Positions 1-11,082 of a stretch of DNA of 64,000 nucleotides are shown piece after piece. A program made the translations under genes and the position numbers. The first letter of the stretch is position 1. Each line of letters begins with the position of its first letter. This DNA is from Prunus persica. Taxonomy: Eukaryota; Streptophyta; Magnoliopsida; Rosales; Rosaceae. Below the pieces are notes generated by a model. It was not told the origin of the DNA, made no database searches, and worked only from the letters and a program-made list of their open reading frames with translations. Location: positions 27,265,402-27,329,401 of the forward strand of contig NC_034011.1 of assembly GCF_000346465.2 (NCBI RefSeq). The letters are read 5' to 3'.

Positions 1-89
1 ATCAACCCTAAACCCAGCCCCCAGCCACCTTCCCACCAACCAAGCCCCACCTCGATCTCACATGCCTCTTCTTTCCGATGCGTACCTCT

Positions 90-425
90 TGATGCATGAG
101 CATCCATCCTAGCAAAAAAGGGCTAAGTTTTAGCTATATTAAATTATTAAGTTAATTGTTTTCCTATTTTTACTAGGATTTAGTTTAATTTCCCATTTTG
201 GGTTTAATCCTAGGCTGATGTACTCTAGTATAAATAGGATATTAAAAGGCTATTGTATTAAGTTTTTATCAATATAATTTCAGACTTTAGTATAAAGAGC
301 TTTCTTTGGGAATTTTGCCTTAGAACTCAATTATCTTTGTTCCAACTTCAATTCTACAGCTTTATCTTTATATTCTCTGTATTTTTGGATTGTTTGGGTC
401 ACTGGGCAACCGCTGTCCTGCATCA
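90..425 (+). repeat. 5' LTR of gypsy copy 1, followed by tRNA-iMet-type primer-binding site
   Basis: It starts TGATGCATGAGCATC and ends CCTGCATCA, which are the same ends as the two LTRs of copy 2 (19288-19675 and 22073-22463). It is about 50 bp shorter than those. The sequence at 429-440, TGGTATTAGAGC, differs at one position from the primer-binding site TGGTATCAGAGC complementary to initiator tRNA-Met. The 5 bp before the LTR (CCTCT) cannot be matched because the 3' LTR is missing. Confidence 0.8.
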
Positions 426-464
426 AATTGGTATTAGAGCCTAGGTTAATCCTTGTTCCACACC

Positions 465-2448
465 ATGGTTGGACGTTCTCGGTCGTGGACGAGGGAACCA
501 AGCCCAACACACAGAGATGGCTTAGATGCGAGGTATGATGGAAGACTTGTTGATAGCGGTGCAAGCCCTCTAACGACAGGAACACGTGGATGCCTATGTG
601 GAGATTTCAGAATGCAACTACGAACCCTTACACATACCAGAAGGTTGTGATGAGGATGAATATGACGGACGTCGACAACCCTTTTCATGAAGTTGGAAAC
701 CATGGTGATAGTCATTGAGGTGGATTGGAAGAGCGGTTGGTTCGTGCATTGGATTTGAATGGTGGAGGAATTAAAATTGAAGTTGTTGATTTTTATGGAA
801 AGATGCATGCCGAAGATTATTTGGATTGGGAAGCAAGCCTAGAGAATTATTTTAAATGGAAGCCTATGACAGATGATTGCAAGGTGTTGTTTGTAAAGCT
901 TAAATTGAAGAGTACCGCGCTTCAATGGTGGGAGAGAGTTGAAGAGCGACGTGTTCGACAAGGGAAGTAGAAAATCAACACATGAGAGCATATGAAAGCC
1001 AAGTTACACAATTAGTTTCTACCAACTAATTACACTATAGAGTTATATGAAAGGTTTCATAACTTAAAACAATGTGACATGTCTGTTGAAGAATATACGT
1101 CCGAGTTTGATAATCTCTCGCTTTGAGTTTGTTTTAATGAGACTAATGAACAGATGACATCTCATTACCCCTCTGGTTCGAACAAGGCTATTAGAGATGA
1201 GTTGGTTGTGGTTTGTTTGTTCAACCTTGAAGATGCTCGACAATATGCCTTAATGGCCAAGCCCCAACTATTGTGTCATGGAGGAAGGAGAGTTGTTTCT
1301 AGATGCCCATATAATTATTAGCACGTAAATACAACAATTGTTCGAGGGGTTCGAAGCGAACAAGGAGCCCGTGTTGATGTTGGCTTACCATTGATGCGAA
1401 AGGAAGTAAAGGAAATGGGTTGCAGCAGCAGGTGCAACAAAAGAGAGTTGCCAAATCTTGATGCAATTGTAGGGTGACCGGTCATCAATTGCCAAACGAC
1501 TGGTTAGTTTTTCCAGTGAGCATGCAATTGCTAAGCGATCGGTCGTCAATTGCCAAATGATCAGTCCCCTTGTGAACAGTGACGCATGTTGTTTTGGTGT
1601 GTTTGACTTAGTTTTCCTATTATTTTGGGGTTTTCGAGCCTATTTTAATAGGATTTTAGTTTCATATTTTTAGTTAACTTGTAGCAAAAGTCCTATGCAT
1701 TATAAATAGGACTTTTAGGGCTATGTTAATTTAAGAAGAGAAGACAAGATAGGAGAATTCAAGAGTGAATTTTCAAGGGAGAAACACAAGACATAATTCA
1801 AGAGTGAATTCTTGACTGTTTACAAGGGCATCAAGGGGTTTGAGCAAGGGTGAGAGAAAAGAGAGCTATGGTTCTTCTGAGAGCTAAGAGGGTTCAAGAT
1901 TTTAACCAAAGTTAATCTTACATACTAGTGAATTTCTCGGGTGGATTACAAAGAGTACGTAGGCATGAGGCCGAACCTCTATAAATCTTTGTGATCTTGT
2001 GTGTTTATTTTTCTCTTTTCGGTGTGCGCGTGTTTTATTCTCAAAGGGATTTGTGTGTCGTCGCTTAGCACAACAGCCCGAACTAGTGGTAGGAATATGG
2101 TGGGTGTTGATATGAATGAAAAAGGGAAGGAACTTATGAAATTTGGGTCTTAAAACATTGTTGTTCCAAGCAATCCCAGGGGTGGCAGCACATCCCAAGT
2201 GCGTTGTTACACATGTGGTGAGAAGGGGCACACGACTTATGGTTGTAAAAAAAAAAGGGTGAATTTGGCAGAGTATGAAGATGAGGTAATTGATTTTCCT
2301 GAACCAATCTATGACAATTTTGGCAATGAAGAGGAAATTATTGATCTATTACTAGTTGAAGGAGAATCTTTGGTGGTTAGGGGAGTGATGACAACTCCCA
2401 AAATTGAGGAAGAAGATCGGCGTCGTCATAATATATTCAAAACATGAG
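465..2448 (+). pseudogene. gag of gypsy copy 1, interrupted by a solo LTR
   Basis: An ATG at 465 gives a basic N-terminus matching copy 2. The capsid-like part at 725-1300 contains the typical run [12 protein letters not shown] and ALQWWERVEE. A CX2CX4HX4C zinc knuckle lies at 2205-2246 (CYTCGEKGHTTYGC). The frame shifts near 650, has an in-frame TGA at 717-719 just before LEERLV, and further stops at 968 and after 990. The 704-bp solo LTR at 1372-2075 splits the region between capsid and knuckle. It once encoded the particle protein and is not expressible now. Confidence 0.8.
1372..2075. mobile_element. Copia-like solo LTR nested in gag, TSD GCCCG
   Basis: A 704-bp insertion is bounded by TGTTGATG and TTAGCACAACA, giving a 5-bp terminal inverted repeat TGTTG/CAACA. 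It is flanked by the perfect 5-bp duplication GCCCG (1367-1371 and 2076-2080). Removing it re-aligns gag with copy 2. An internal TATA-like stretch (ATAAATAGGAC near 1702) and a 3' part resembling plant Ty1/copia LTR ends (TATAAATCTTTGTG, then GCTTAGCACAACA) support the assignment. No internal retroelement sequence remains, as expected after LTR-LTR recombination. Confidence 0.87.
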
Positions 2449-2715
2449 TGCTTTGTGGGGGGAAATGTATGCAATGTGATTCTTGATGGAGGAAGTAGTG
2501 AAAACATTGTCTTAAATGAGGAGGTAGAAAAACTTAAGTTACAGATCGAGAAGCATCCTAATCTCTACAAGGTTGCATGGTTTCAAAACGGAAACAAAGT
2601 ACGAGTTACTTCAAGGTGTTTGGTTAAATTCACAATATGTAATACTATTGATGATGAAGTGTGGTGTGACGTTGTTCCCATGGATGCATGTCATATCTTA
2701 TTAAGAAGACCTTAG
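2449..2715 (+). pseudogene. Retroviral-type aspartic protease of gypsy copy 1
   Basis: One frame reads through FVGGNVCNVILDGGSSENI to DACHILLRRP. This is the plant gypsy protease block between the zinc knuckle and RT. The catalytic triplet is DGG rather than the usual D-S/T-G: the aspartate is present but the hydroxyl residue is replaced. Copy 2 has the same DGG. It ends at a TAG (2713-2715) where a Trp codon is expected. Confidence 0.75.
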
Positions 2716-4756
2716 TTGTTTGACAAAGACATGATCTACTATACTAAGGCCAACACAAATTTATTTCATTAAGATGGGAAGAAATTGATTTTGCAACCAC
2801 TCAAAGAAGTGAACGAAGCTCCCAAAGTAATCAAAGTTAGTAGGTTTTTAACACGCCACAATTTTGAACTTGAGAGTGAAGATATGGGAGTTATGCATGC
2901 ACTTGTTGCTAAGGAAATAGGGTGTGATCAACTGCCGAAATTTAATAAGTATTTGAAAGAAATTCAACACATATTGATGTAGTTCCAAGAGTTAGTTGGT
3001 GATGAGTTACCATAAGGTTTATCGCCAATAGGAGTATTCAACTGCTATTGATTTGGTTCTTGATGAGGCATTACCTAACCTTCCTGCTTATAGGATGCCA
3101 CCCACTCAATGAGCTGAAATTCAGAGGCAAGTAGAAGATTTAAGTATTAAACGATTAGTGCATCCTTTTGCATGGTTCCAACATTATTAACACCAAAGAA
3201 ATATGGAACATGGAGGATGTGTGTGGATAGTCGCGCTATTAACAAAATTACGATAAAATACTAGTTCCCTATCCCTCGACTAGAAGATATGCTTAATATG
3301 TTGGTAGGATAGAAGATGTTCTCCAAAATTGATTTGAGTAGCAGGTATCATCAAATTCGCATGAGGAGTGGTGACAAATAGAAAATATATTTCAAAACTC
3401 CTAATGGAATTTACGAGTGTTTAGTGATGCCATCTGGATTCTCCAATGCTCCTAGCACATTTATGCGAGTCATGACCGAGGTACTAAAACCTCACTTGGG
3501 CTTATTTGTGGTTGTTTATTTTGATGACATATTAATATACAGCCATACACATTTAGAGCATTTAGTCCATTTGCGATGAGTTATGGAGGCTCTCCATAAG
3601 GAACAACTTTATATAAACCTTAAAAAATGTTCTTTCTTGTGCGACAAAGTTTTGTTTATGGGTTTTGTTGTTTCACCTAGTTGCTTGCAAGTAGATCTTG
3701 AGAAAGTAAGAGTTATTATGGAGTGGTCAATGTTGCAATCTGTAGGTGATGTTCGAAGTTTTCATGGATTAGTTTCAATAGGAGGTTCAGTCATAATTTC
3801 AGCTCTATTATGAGTCTGATCACGGAATGCTTGAAAGAAAATAGTTTTGAATGGTCAAAATGAGCAAAACAAGCTTTTGAACAAATAAGAAGATTGATGA
3901 CTGAGGCTTCAACACTTGCTATACCAGATTTTGAGAAGTTATTCACTATTGAGTGAGATGCATCCCATGTGGGAATAAAGGGCTGTTTTGAGTCAACAAG
4001 GAAAGTCGACGGAATTCTTTAGTGAGAAGTTGTCAAGTGCTAAATGTCGCTATTCTACATATGATTTGGAATTTTATGCTTTGGTTCATGCAATTCAACA
4101 TTGGGAGCATTACCTCGCTTATAAAGAATTCGTGGTTTATTCAGATCATCAAGCTTTAAGGTACTTGAGTACTGAAAAGAAGTTGAATGTTTGACATGTC
4201 AAATGGAGTTTCTACCTTTAAGAATTCAACTTTTCTATCAAGTACAAGACTAGTGAATCTAACAAAGTTGCAAATTTTTTAAGCCTAAGGAATCTATTGT
4301 TAACTAGGATGAGTACTCAAATTATTGGGTTTGAGGAGTTAAAAGATCAATATGCTACAGATTTATATTTCAGCTATATAGTTTCGAAACTCCAAGGTCC
4401 TACAGGCTGGAAGATGCTGTCATTTTCAAATGCATGATGGGTATTTATTTAAAGGCAATTTGTTGTGTATTCCTGAGGGTTCATTACGTGAACAAATTAT
4501 TAAGGAGCTTCATGGTTATAGGTTAGGAGGACATTTCGGTAGGGATAAAATATTGGCTATGATGACTGATCGTTATTATTGGTTTGGAATGTACAAGGAT
4601 GTTGATAGACTGGTTCAGAAGTGTCAAATTTGTTAGTTTAGCAAAGGAAGTTCCCAAAATAAAGGTTTATAAATATCCTTACTAGTTGTAGAAGCTCCTT
4701 GGGTTCATATTAGTATAGACTTTGTGTTATGACTTCCAAAAACAGCGAGAGGATAT
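2716..4756 (+). pseudogene. RT, RNase H and integrase zinc-finger remnants of gypsy copy 1
   Basis: The domains, in order, are as follows. The protease-RT linker lies at 2716-3100. Reverse transcriptase lies at 3100-3800, with [12 protein letters not shown] at 3508-3546 (the YxDD-type catalytic motif as FDD) and IDLSSRYHQIR at 3329-3361. RNase H is at 3890-4200, ending in VVYSDHQALRYLS. The integrase HHCC zinc-binding region is at 4430-4636 (H-GGHFGRDK, then CQIC). The start of the integrase core is at about 4695-4756. At least ten stops and several frameshifts interrupt it. Confidence 0.82.
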
Positions 4757-4823
4757 GATAGTGGGTCATTTGAAGTTTAGGGGGACAAAGTGATATTTGA
4801 CATCGGGGGCATTGCTGTAAATA
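4757..4823 (-). mobile_element. Right-hand terminal remnant of a MULE-like element
   Basis: Read on the minus strand this stretch (GGCTTATTTACAGCAATG, then CACTTTGTCCCCC and AAATGACCC) is a diverged copy of the left terminal sequence of the neighbouring element at 4841. It lies at the point where gypsy copy 1 stops. By analogy with the nested pair at 18916-22827, I infer it is the right end of another MULE into which gypsy copy 1 once inserted, its left end lying outside the window. Confidence 0.55.
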
Positions 4824-4840
4824 AGCCTAAACATAATAAT

Positions 4841-6230
4841 AAGGCTTTATTACACCAATGACCCTTGAAACTTGGGTCAAATTCCACTTTGCTCCCTTAA
4901 ACTCAAAATGACCCATTTTCATCATTGATCGAGGTTTCGTGACCTATTTTGCCCCCTGCCGTTAACTTCATCCAAAAATCAACTTTGATGACGTGGCAAG
5001 GGTGTTTTATAATTTCATACACATGGGTCATTATCCACCAATTGAATGGGTGATGTGGCAAGTCGAGCCTACTTCCATACAGATAAAAATATAATTAAAT
5101 ATTTTTAAAATAAAAAAAAATAGAAGAAACCCTACTGGCCCCCACCCACTCCCCCAGCCGCCCCAATCNNNNNNNNNNNNNNNNNNNNNNNNNNNNNNNN
5201 NNNNNNNNNNNNNNNNNNNNNNNNNNNNNNNNNNNNNNNNNNNNNNNNNNNNNNNNNNNNNNNNNNNNGATTTCACCGTTGAAATGACGCTGTCCACAAC
5301 ATGGGAATAGTTTTTTTAAATATTCTCTCCTTTCCCCATCCTACCTAGCCCATTTCCCCAAATCTCAACCAGATCCACCCCTACAGCCACATCTTCATAT
5401 CCAACCCACCCCATCTTCACACGATCCCTGTTTTTCATTCTTTTCCTCCTCTCACAAACAAACCCCATGGCTGCCATTGCAAGACCCACTTAAGACAAAC
5501 CTACGATTTCAATCTCCATGTGCGTAATCCTCAACTTTCAAAAAAAACCAGCACAATAATTCACTTGAATGAACAAAAAACTTCAGAACTTTTTAATTAT
5601 TCCAAACTTGTGGTTCAAATCCAAGCAAAATCCCCAAACTTCAAACTTCAATATTTTATTTCATACATTTCACAATACTTAGATTTCTCCAAACAAAGCC
5701 TATATTAAAGTTTTAATAAGAAAACTTAATTTAAATTTCCTTCTACACCCATGGAAGGATTTTCATCTTAATCCTTGTACAACTGCCGGTTTCCATGGCC
5801 CTCGTGTTGGCATCCATGGAAGCAACGTGAACAACCCACTGGTTTCGTGGATGCTTTTGTTTGAATTTGTTGAATATGGGAGAGAACGAAAAGCTTCGAC
5901 CTTTGTTTTTCTTGAATAATTTCAGTCCATGGCAGATATGGTTTGTGACTTTAAGGATGAAGAGAGAATGAAAAACATTTTTTAAAAGAAATTATTATTA
6001 TTATAATTATTATTTTCTGACAAGGCACTACTATGCAATAAATGTCAGCAAAATATAGGTCCCAATCATGCCACATCATTATGTTTAACAGATTATTTGA
6101 TGGAATTGATAGTGTGGGGTAAGGTGAGACGCAAAACATCAATCATTGGAGTAAAGTAAGTCACTTTAAATTTTAGAAGACAGCGTGAGATTTGACTATA
6201 ATTTCAAGAGGCATTAGTACAATGAAGCCT
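4841..6230. mobile_element. Non-autonomous MULE-like DNA transposon with long terminal inverted repeats
   Basis: The left end (4841-5030) and the reverse complement of the right end (6050-6230) align over about 180 bp, from AAGGCTTTATTACACCAATG against AGGCTTCATTGTACTAATG inward to GATGACGTGGCA against GATGTGGCAT. The flanks CATAATAAT (4832-4840) and AATAATAAT (6231-6239) match at 8 of 9 positions, the target-duplication length of Mutator-like elements, although they are low-complexity. The interior contains a 100-base gap and no transposase. Whether it carries captured gene pieces cannot be decided. Confidence 0.72.
5169..5268. other. Assembly gap (100 N)
   Basis: One hundred N bases inside the MULE-like element. 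The round length suggests a gap of unknown true size. Confidence 0.99.
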
Positions 6231-6346
6231 AATAATAATTATAAATCCTATGACTATAGGCCATAGACACCTTTAGCCCTAGCTGAACCCCTTATCTGAT
6301 GAGGCGCTATTGTGCCATTAACAGTAGCATGGTTCAAAGTCAATAA

Positions 6347-6606
6347 GGACTCGTTTGATACATCGGATTGTACTGATTAATTTCTGTCAAATAATATTAA
6401 TTGATTCCGAAAAGTACAGACTGTTTATCCATAATATTATATGGCGTTTGGTGCTGTTTAAAGTGCAGTAACTTTCAACAGCAGAAATTTGCATATATAA
6501 GAGTACCGACCGTCTAATACATAATATTATACAGATAGTATTAATCCATAGTATTAATCTGTTTTGGAAAGTCTTGACTGTCTAATACAACGTACCAAAC
6601 AAGCCC
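6347..6606. mobile_element. Tourist/PIF-Harbinger-type MITE, TSD TAA
   Basis: A 260-bp element starts GGACTCGTTTGATACA and ends CGTACCAAACAAGCCC. The reverse complement of the end, GGGCTTGTTTGGTACG, matches the start at most positions. It is flanked by TAA (6344-6346 and 6607-6609), the 3-bp duplication typical of PIF/Harbinger elements. The interior is AT-rich with repeated inverted TAATATTA blocks, and it has no coding capacity. Confidence 0.8.
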
Positions 6607-6609
6607 TAA

Positions 6610-7639
6610 TAGTTTTCTGTTGAAAGAAAATCAAGTGTTAATTTGACGCTTTGTAGAACCGCATAATTGTTTTGAACATTTAGGAAAATGACATCTCTGC
6701 TCTTCCTAATAACACGTAAGAAAATGACAACTTGTCTATTGACAGTTTCTACAAATGAGAATACATCTATAAGCTTTTCAAAAGGTGCTAAACCCTAAAG
6801 CCAGTAATTCCATTTTCCACAACATTAAGGATTTTTAGTGAACTGGTGAAGATCTATGAAATTGTTCTTTTTAAGTCTGACATTTCCGTGACTAAAATGC
6901 TAATATTCATTAGCAGGCACAAAACCCGTCCCTATCCGGTAGCATTATTGTGCACAATTAGTTGAGACGAGCCTCAATGTCTGATGGAACTTTGAAAGAG
7001 GCCTCAACGGCATACAGGTAGAAACTGAAGGTTGAAAAAGAAAGATGAGAACGAAAAGCAAAGTTATAGCGCCAAACAAAGAAACAAGCAAGATATATTC
7101 AGTAATAGCTTAAGCATTTAACTCAGTGCCCAAATAGAACCTCCTGGAATCACCTTAATGTGATTCTGTGTTGCAGAACAAAGGTATCATTCCATATGAA
7201 AAACGAAGGTAAACATGGGAGAATTACTCATAAAAAAGAAAATACATGCGAGAACATGGTACCACCATACTGCGTACAAGAGCCAAAATCATCACAGCAG
7301 AAATTCACGAATGCGAACTGGCCTTTTAACTGCATTTGTAAAACCCTGTATGGTGCAGGAGAGGAAAAATTCGGTCAATATGTTCTATTACACCAAAACT
7401 AAACAAATTATGTCATATGTTTGCTTTGGTACTTTGGCACCCAACAAGTTAAAGATGTACTGTCGTGAGGAAAAAATGGTAGGCAATTAATATATCTTTG
7501 ATTAAATTCGAGAAAAAAAGATTGGAGGAATATTCTGACTCCAAAGCCTCCACATGTAATAAGATTAGTTTAGTGATAGACTAAATGGGGTACCGAGTAC
7601 GCATATATAACAACTGTCGTAAAAGTGCAATTAAGAGGG
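6610..7639. other. Non-coding sequence, no feature recognised
   Basis: An AT-rich stretch between the MITE and the second gap. I found no convincing exon, RNA gene or transposon end. It lies 3' of CTF18 on the minus strand, so it could include that gene's terminal exon or 3' UTR. I could not find the expected conserved C-terminal codons here. Confidence 0.5.
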
Positions 7640-7644
7640 TATAA

Positions 7645-7702
7645 ATCAGCTTGTTCAGTTGGTAAACTCCCTTTGCATGGTACAAAGATCTGATTTAATC
7701 CT
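7645..7702 (+). repeat. Possible tRNA-derived SINE head truncated by a gap
   Basis: The sequence has GTTCAGTTGGTAAAC, resembling a tRNA A-box (loop AGTTGG), followed about 30 bases later by GATCTGATTTAATCC, which resembles a B-box (GGTTCGAATCC) after loss of its CpG. This is the layout of tRNA-derived plant SINE heads. The gap begins directly after it, so the body and tail cannot be seen. A decayed tRNA gene is an alternative. Confidence 0.3.
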
Positions 7703-8059
7703 NNNNNNNNNNNNNNNNNNNNNNNNNNNNNNNNNNNNNNNNNNNNNNNNNNNNNNNNNNNNNNNNNNNNNNNNNNNNNNNNNNNNNNNNNNNNNNNNNN
7801 NNNNNNNNNNNNNNNNNNNNNNNNNNNNNNNNNNNNNNNNNNNNNNNNNNNNNNNNNNNNNNNNNNNNNNNNNNNNNNNNNNNNNNNNNNNNNNNNNNNN
7901 NNNNNNNNNNNNNNNNNNNNNNNNNNNNNNNNNNNNNNNNNNNNNNNNNNNNNNNNNNNNNNNNNNNNNNNNNNNNNNNNNNNNNNNNNNNNNNNNNNNN
8001 NNNNNNNNNNNNNNNNNNNNNNNNNNNNNNNNNNNNNNNNNNNNNNNNNNNNNNNNNNN
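7703..8059. other. Assembly gap (357 N)
   Basis: 357 N bases followed by a G homopolymer (8060-8071). The missing terminal exon of CTF18 probably lies in or near this gap. Confidence 0.99.
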
Positions 8060-8691
8060 GGGGGGGGGGGGTGGTGTGTGTTGGGGGAAGGAGTGTTCAT
8101 GGATTGGGAAGAGGACTACCTCTCCATTATGTAGCCCATAGGCCCCCAATGAACCAAAAAGGGAGCTGGAGGGGAAAACTAATAGAATGCCATAATTATG
8201 ATGCATGTAGCATGCACCCTTAAAAACTACATGATATTGCTTAAGTAGACTATTTGGACAGTGTGATATACCATGCCTTGCCATTTATTTCCAGAATCAG
8301 AGTATGGGGTGCCAATCGTAGATGCTAGTCTATCCAAATCAACAAAAGAAGTTAAGGTAGTCATGGGAATTAAAACAAAAAACAGAAAAAAGAACCTAAA
8401 ACACAACAGAGGAAAAGAAGAATCGAACAGCAGTTAAATGCTCACACTATGTAACATTAGATACAATTGCATGTGGTACTTACAACCCCAATGTTACTGT
8501 AACAATGGGGATCTTGCGACTGCAAATAATCTTCCTCTAGATTAAATTGAGCTGGGGTCAGTTTAGTGCATCATACATGTGAAAGCAAGCAACCACTCAA
8601 TCTGTATTTTAGGTATATGGATCTACGAACTTAACAATCTGCAGTTTGGCATCAAAATAATGAAGAAAAAGAACTGTAAATGATTTTGCAC
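8060..8691. other. Probable 3'-most intron of CTF18
   Basis: This lies between the gap and the last exon I can place (8692-8794, minus strand). That exon ends at a GTGCAA splice donor, so this sequence should be intron. I see no open exon with plant CTF18 similarity in it. Confidence 0.5.
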
Positions 8692-9234
8692 CTCATTAAA
8701 TTTAAAAACTAGTGGACGCAAATCTCTCTGTGACGTTGCTTCCTTCTGCACAGAATCATCAGTATTCTGAGAACCTGTACTCAGCTTTCTAAACCTGATT
8801 TTCGATTGTACAAGAGGTATCAGAACAAAAAGAAATGACTGCTAGGATATATGACAACCATGCATTAAGAGGCCATGCATCAGGTTTCACTTTTCACCAC
8901 TAAAATCCAAAAAAAGAATCTCTTCCATGAATTACAAATTTTTATCGGCAATATTCAAGAACTTTCCAAAAGGGGTAAAACTATTATTGACATAATGTAT
9001 CATCACTGACAGCAGCACTGCCATTTAGCCCACCGTATGAATAAGGCACTTGTTTATATAAAACCATTTAGCCTACCATCAAGCACGAGCACGAGGACGA
9101 AAAATAAGGCACTTGTTCCACAGTACGAATTAGGTCTCACTTCAAAACCTAACTTTAATGATTACTGAAGATAGGTAACAATAACAAGTGATACTGAAAA
9201 AAGAAAAAGAATGCTGACTAGTGGTGAGCTTTTA

Positions 9235-9282
<48 letters not shown>

Positions 9283-11022
9283 AAAAACAGGTATTACCTG
9301 TCAAAGAAACTGGAGGAACCATTAGGAGACCTCATACATCCAGGAGAATTTAATTTCGTACTGGCTTTGGTAATTCTAGCAGAACCCAAGTTCAATGAAA
9401 CACTAGAAGTACTGGGATTTGGCTGCCTTCCATTTGACATGTTTTCTGAGTTTCCAGCATTTAAAGCACCTGCACCTGCATGATCAGCTCTAGCAGATTG
9501 TAAACTACTAATTTCTGTCCCTAAAAGATCTTGGTTTTCCTTGTTGCATCCAACTGTCGAATAAGCAGATCTTCCAGTGCTTACTTGCAAGATCCTTTGC
9601 TTTTCAACCTAACACAAATTGACTAGAAATTAAAGAAGGTAAAGAAAATTGTCTGCAAATGACTAAAAAGTGCGGTAATTTTCAACAGAAATTTGCATAC
9701 AGAAGAAAGACAAAATACTTTTCTTTTAGAATCAAAGAAAAAGAAACAAATAAATGATAACCATAATTTTAGCAATGCACAAATGACAAACTCCCTTTAA
9801 ATCTGTTGAGAAATAGGGCAAATATGAGATGCATTAACCATAATTTTAGCAGTGATTAATTTCAGTACAATCTTAATCATAAAAGGAAACTAATAACAAC
9901 CTAATAATTTATGAAACTAGATTGCACCCCTAAAACAATAAAGATGAAATATTCTAAACGATTTAGAATCTTACAATATACTTTTCTTCCAGCATAGAAA
10001 CATGAATAGGTTTTGGAGAAATAAAGATCAAGGTATAAAAACACATACAACATACATACGTTTAGATGAGCTTCACTAGACTTACATGATCACATTCTTG
10101 AAAGAGTTTACTTAGATTAAAAAATCCATAAGCTCCAGTTGAAGTGACTTTCTACGAGTGAAGGAAGAGAGGACAGAGAGAGAGAGAGAGTTGGTTTTGG
10201 AAAAAATAGGTTTAGGGTTAGATAAACGGCCCCACCACCTCGACAATGAATTCACATGATAAGAGATGCTACACAAATAGGAGATTGCAACAATTCCCAT
10301 GCCTTTAAAAGTCTGCTCACACCTTTGGTGAGAACATGTCATCAGCCAAACTTAAACAAAACTTCCACAAATTGCATCACTCACCTCATGTGCCAACACC
10401 TCTTTCATGGTTAATGCGAGTACATGATGGCCAGATATATAGCCCTGTTTGAACATAAGAAAAATACATTCGATAAGAATCATAATATGAAGCATACCGC
10501 ATCCCACAACTATAACCAACAACTCAAACCTTGAAATTAATAAAGTCACCAATGGGGGGATCGAAAGAGAGCGCTGAGGCATCAGCTGCTTCATGTCCAA
10601 GATTGGACTTCATGCTTCTATGTGTTATAGAATAGGAGACCATCGTGCTAACTAACTGAGCCAAATCATTCTTCTCCTTTTCTGATAGTAAGTGCGATGC
10701 CACCTGAGAAAGATACCAGAACTATGTCATAAACAATAATGACCAAAAGCACAATTTGTCATCACTTCATAAGTGTATAAACTGTATACAGATAGAGAAA
10801 CGAGCAACAAATAGATATGTGACAAGAATAATGGGACTGATCTCATATGCATTTCATAAGAGATCTGTACGATGTTTCTCAGAGCTGTCATGGCATAATC
10901 CTTGAGAAGGAGAAATTATGACATTACCCCACAAACCGCATCACACTTTAAGACAACGACAATTAACTTGGGCGATCATGATCAAGAAATTTCATCAAAA
11001 TATTTTATTAACAGAAAGGAAT

Positions 11023-11082
<60 letters not shown>

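Larger units (their letters stand above)
90..4756 (+). mobile_element. Decayed Ty3/gypsy LTR retrotransposon, copy 1 (3' end lost)
   Basis: The order is 5' LTR, primer-binding site, gag with CCHC knuckle, aspartic protease, reverse transcriptase, RNase H, integrase zinc-binding domain and the first residues of the integrase core. Integrase follows RNase H, which is the Ty3/gypsy order. The reading frame is broken by many stops and frameshifts, so it is not functional. There is no 3' LTR: retroelement homology stops near 4756, where a MULE-type terminal sequence begins. It is related along its length to the shorter element at 19288-22463. A copia-like solo LTR (1372-2075) is inserted in gag. 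The absence of a 3' LTR means age cannot be estimated from LTR divergence. Confidence 0.88.

Noticed and set aside
7570..8284. Apparent long open frames on both strands around 7570-8284
   Set aside because: They run through the 357-N gap, so most of their residues are unknown; they are artefacts.
9211..9483. Plus-strand open frame with an Arg-Glu repeat, and a similar one at 10902-11255
   Set aside because: Generated by GA microsatellites and antisense to a CTF18 exon or intron.
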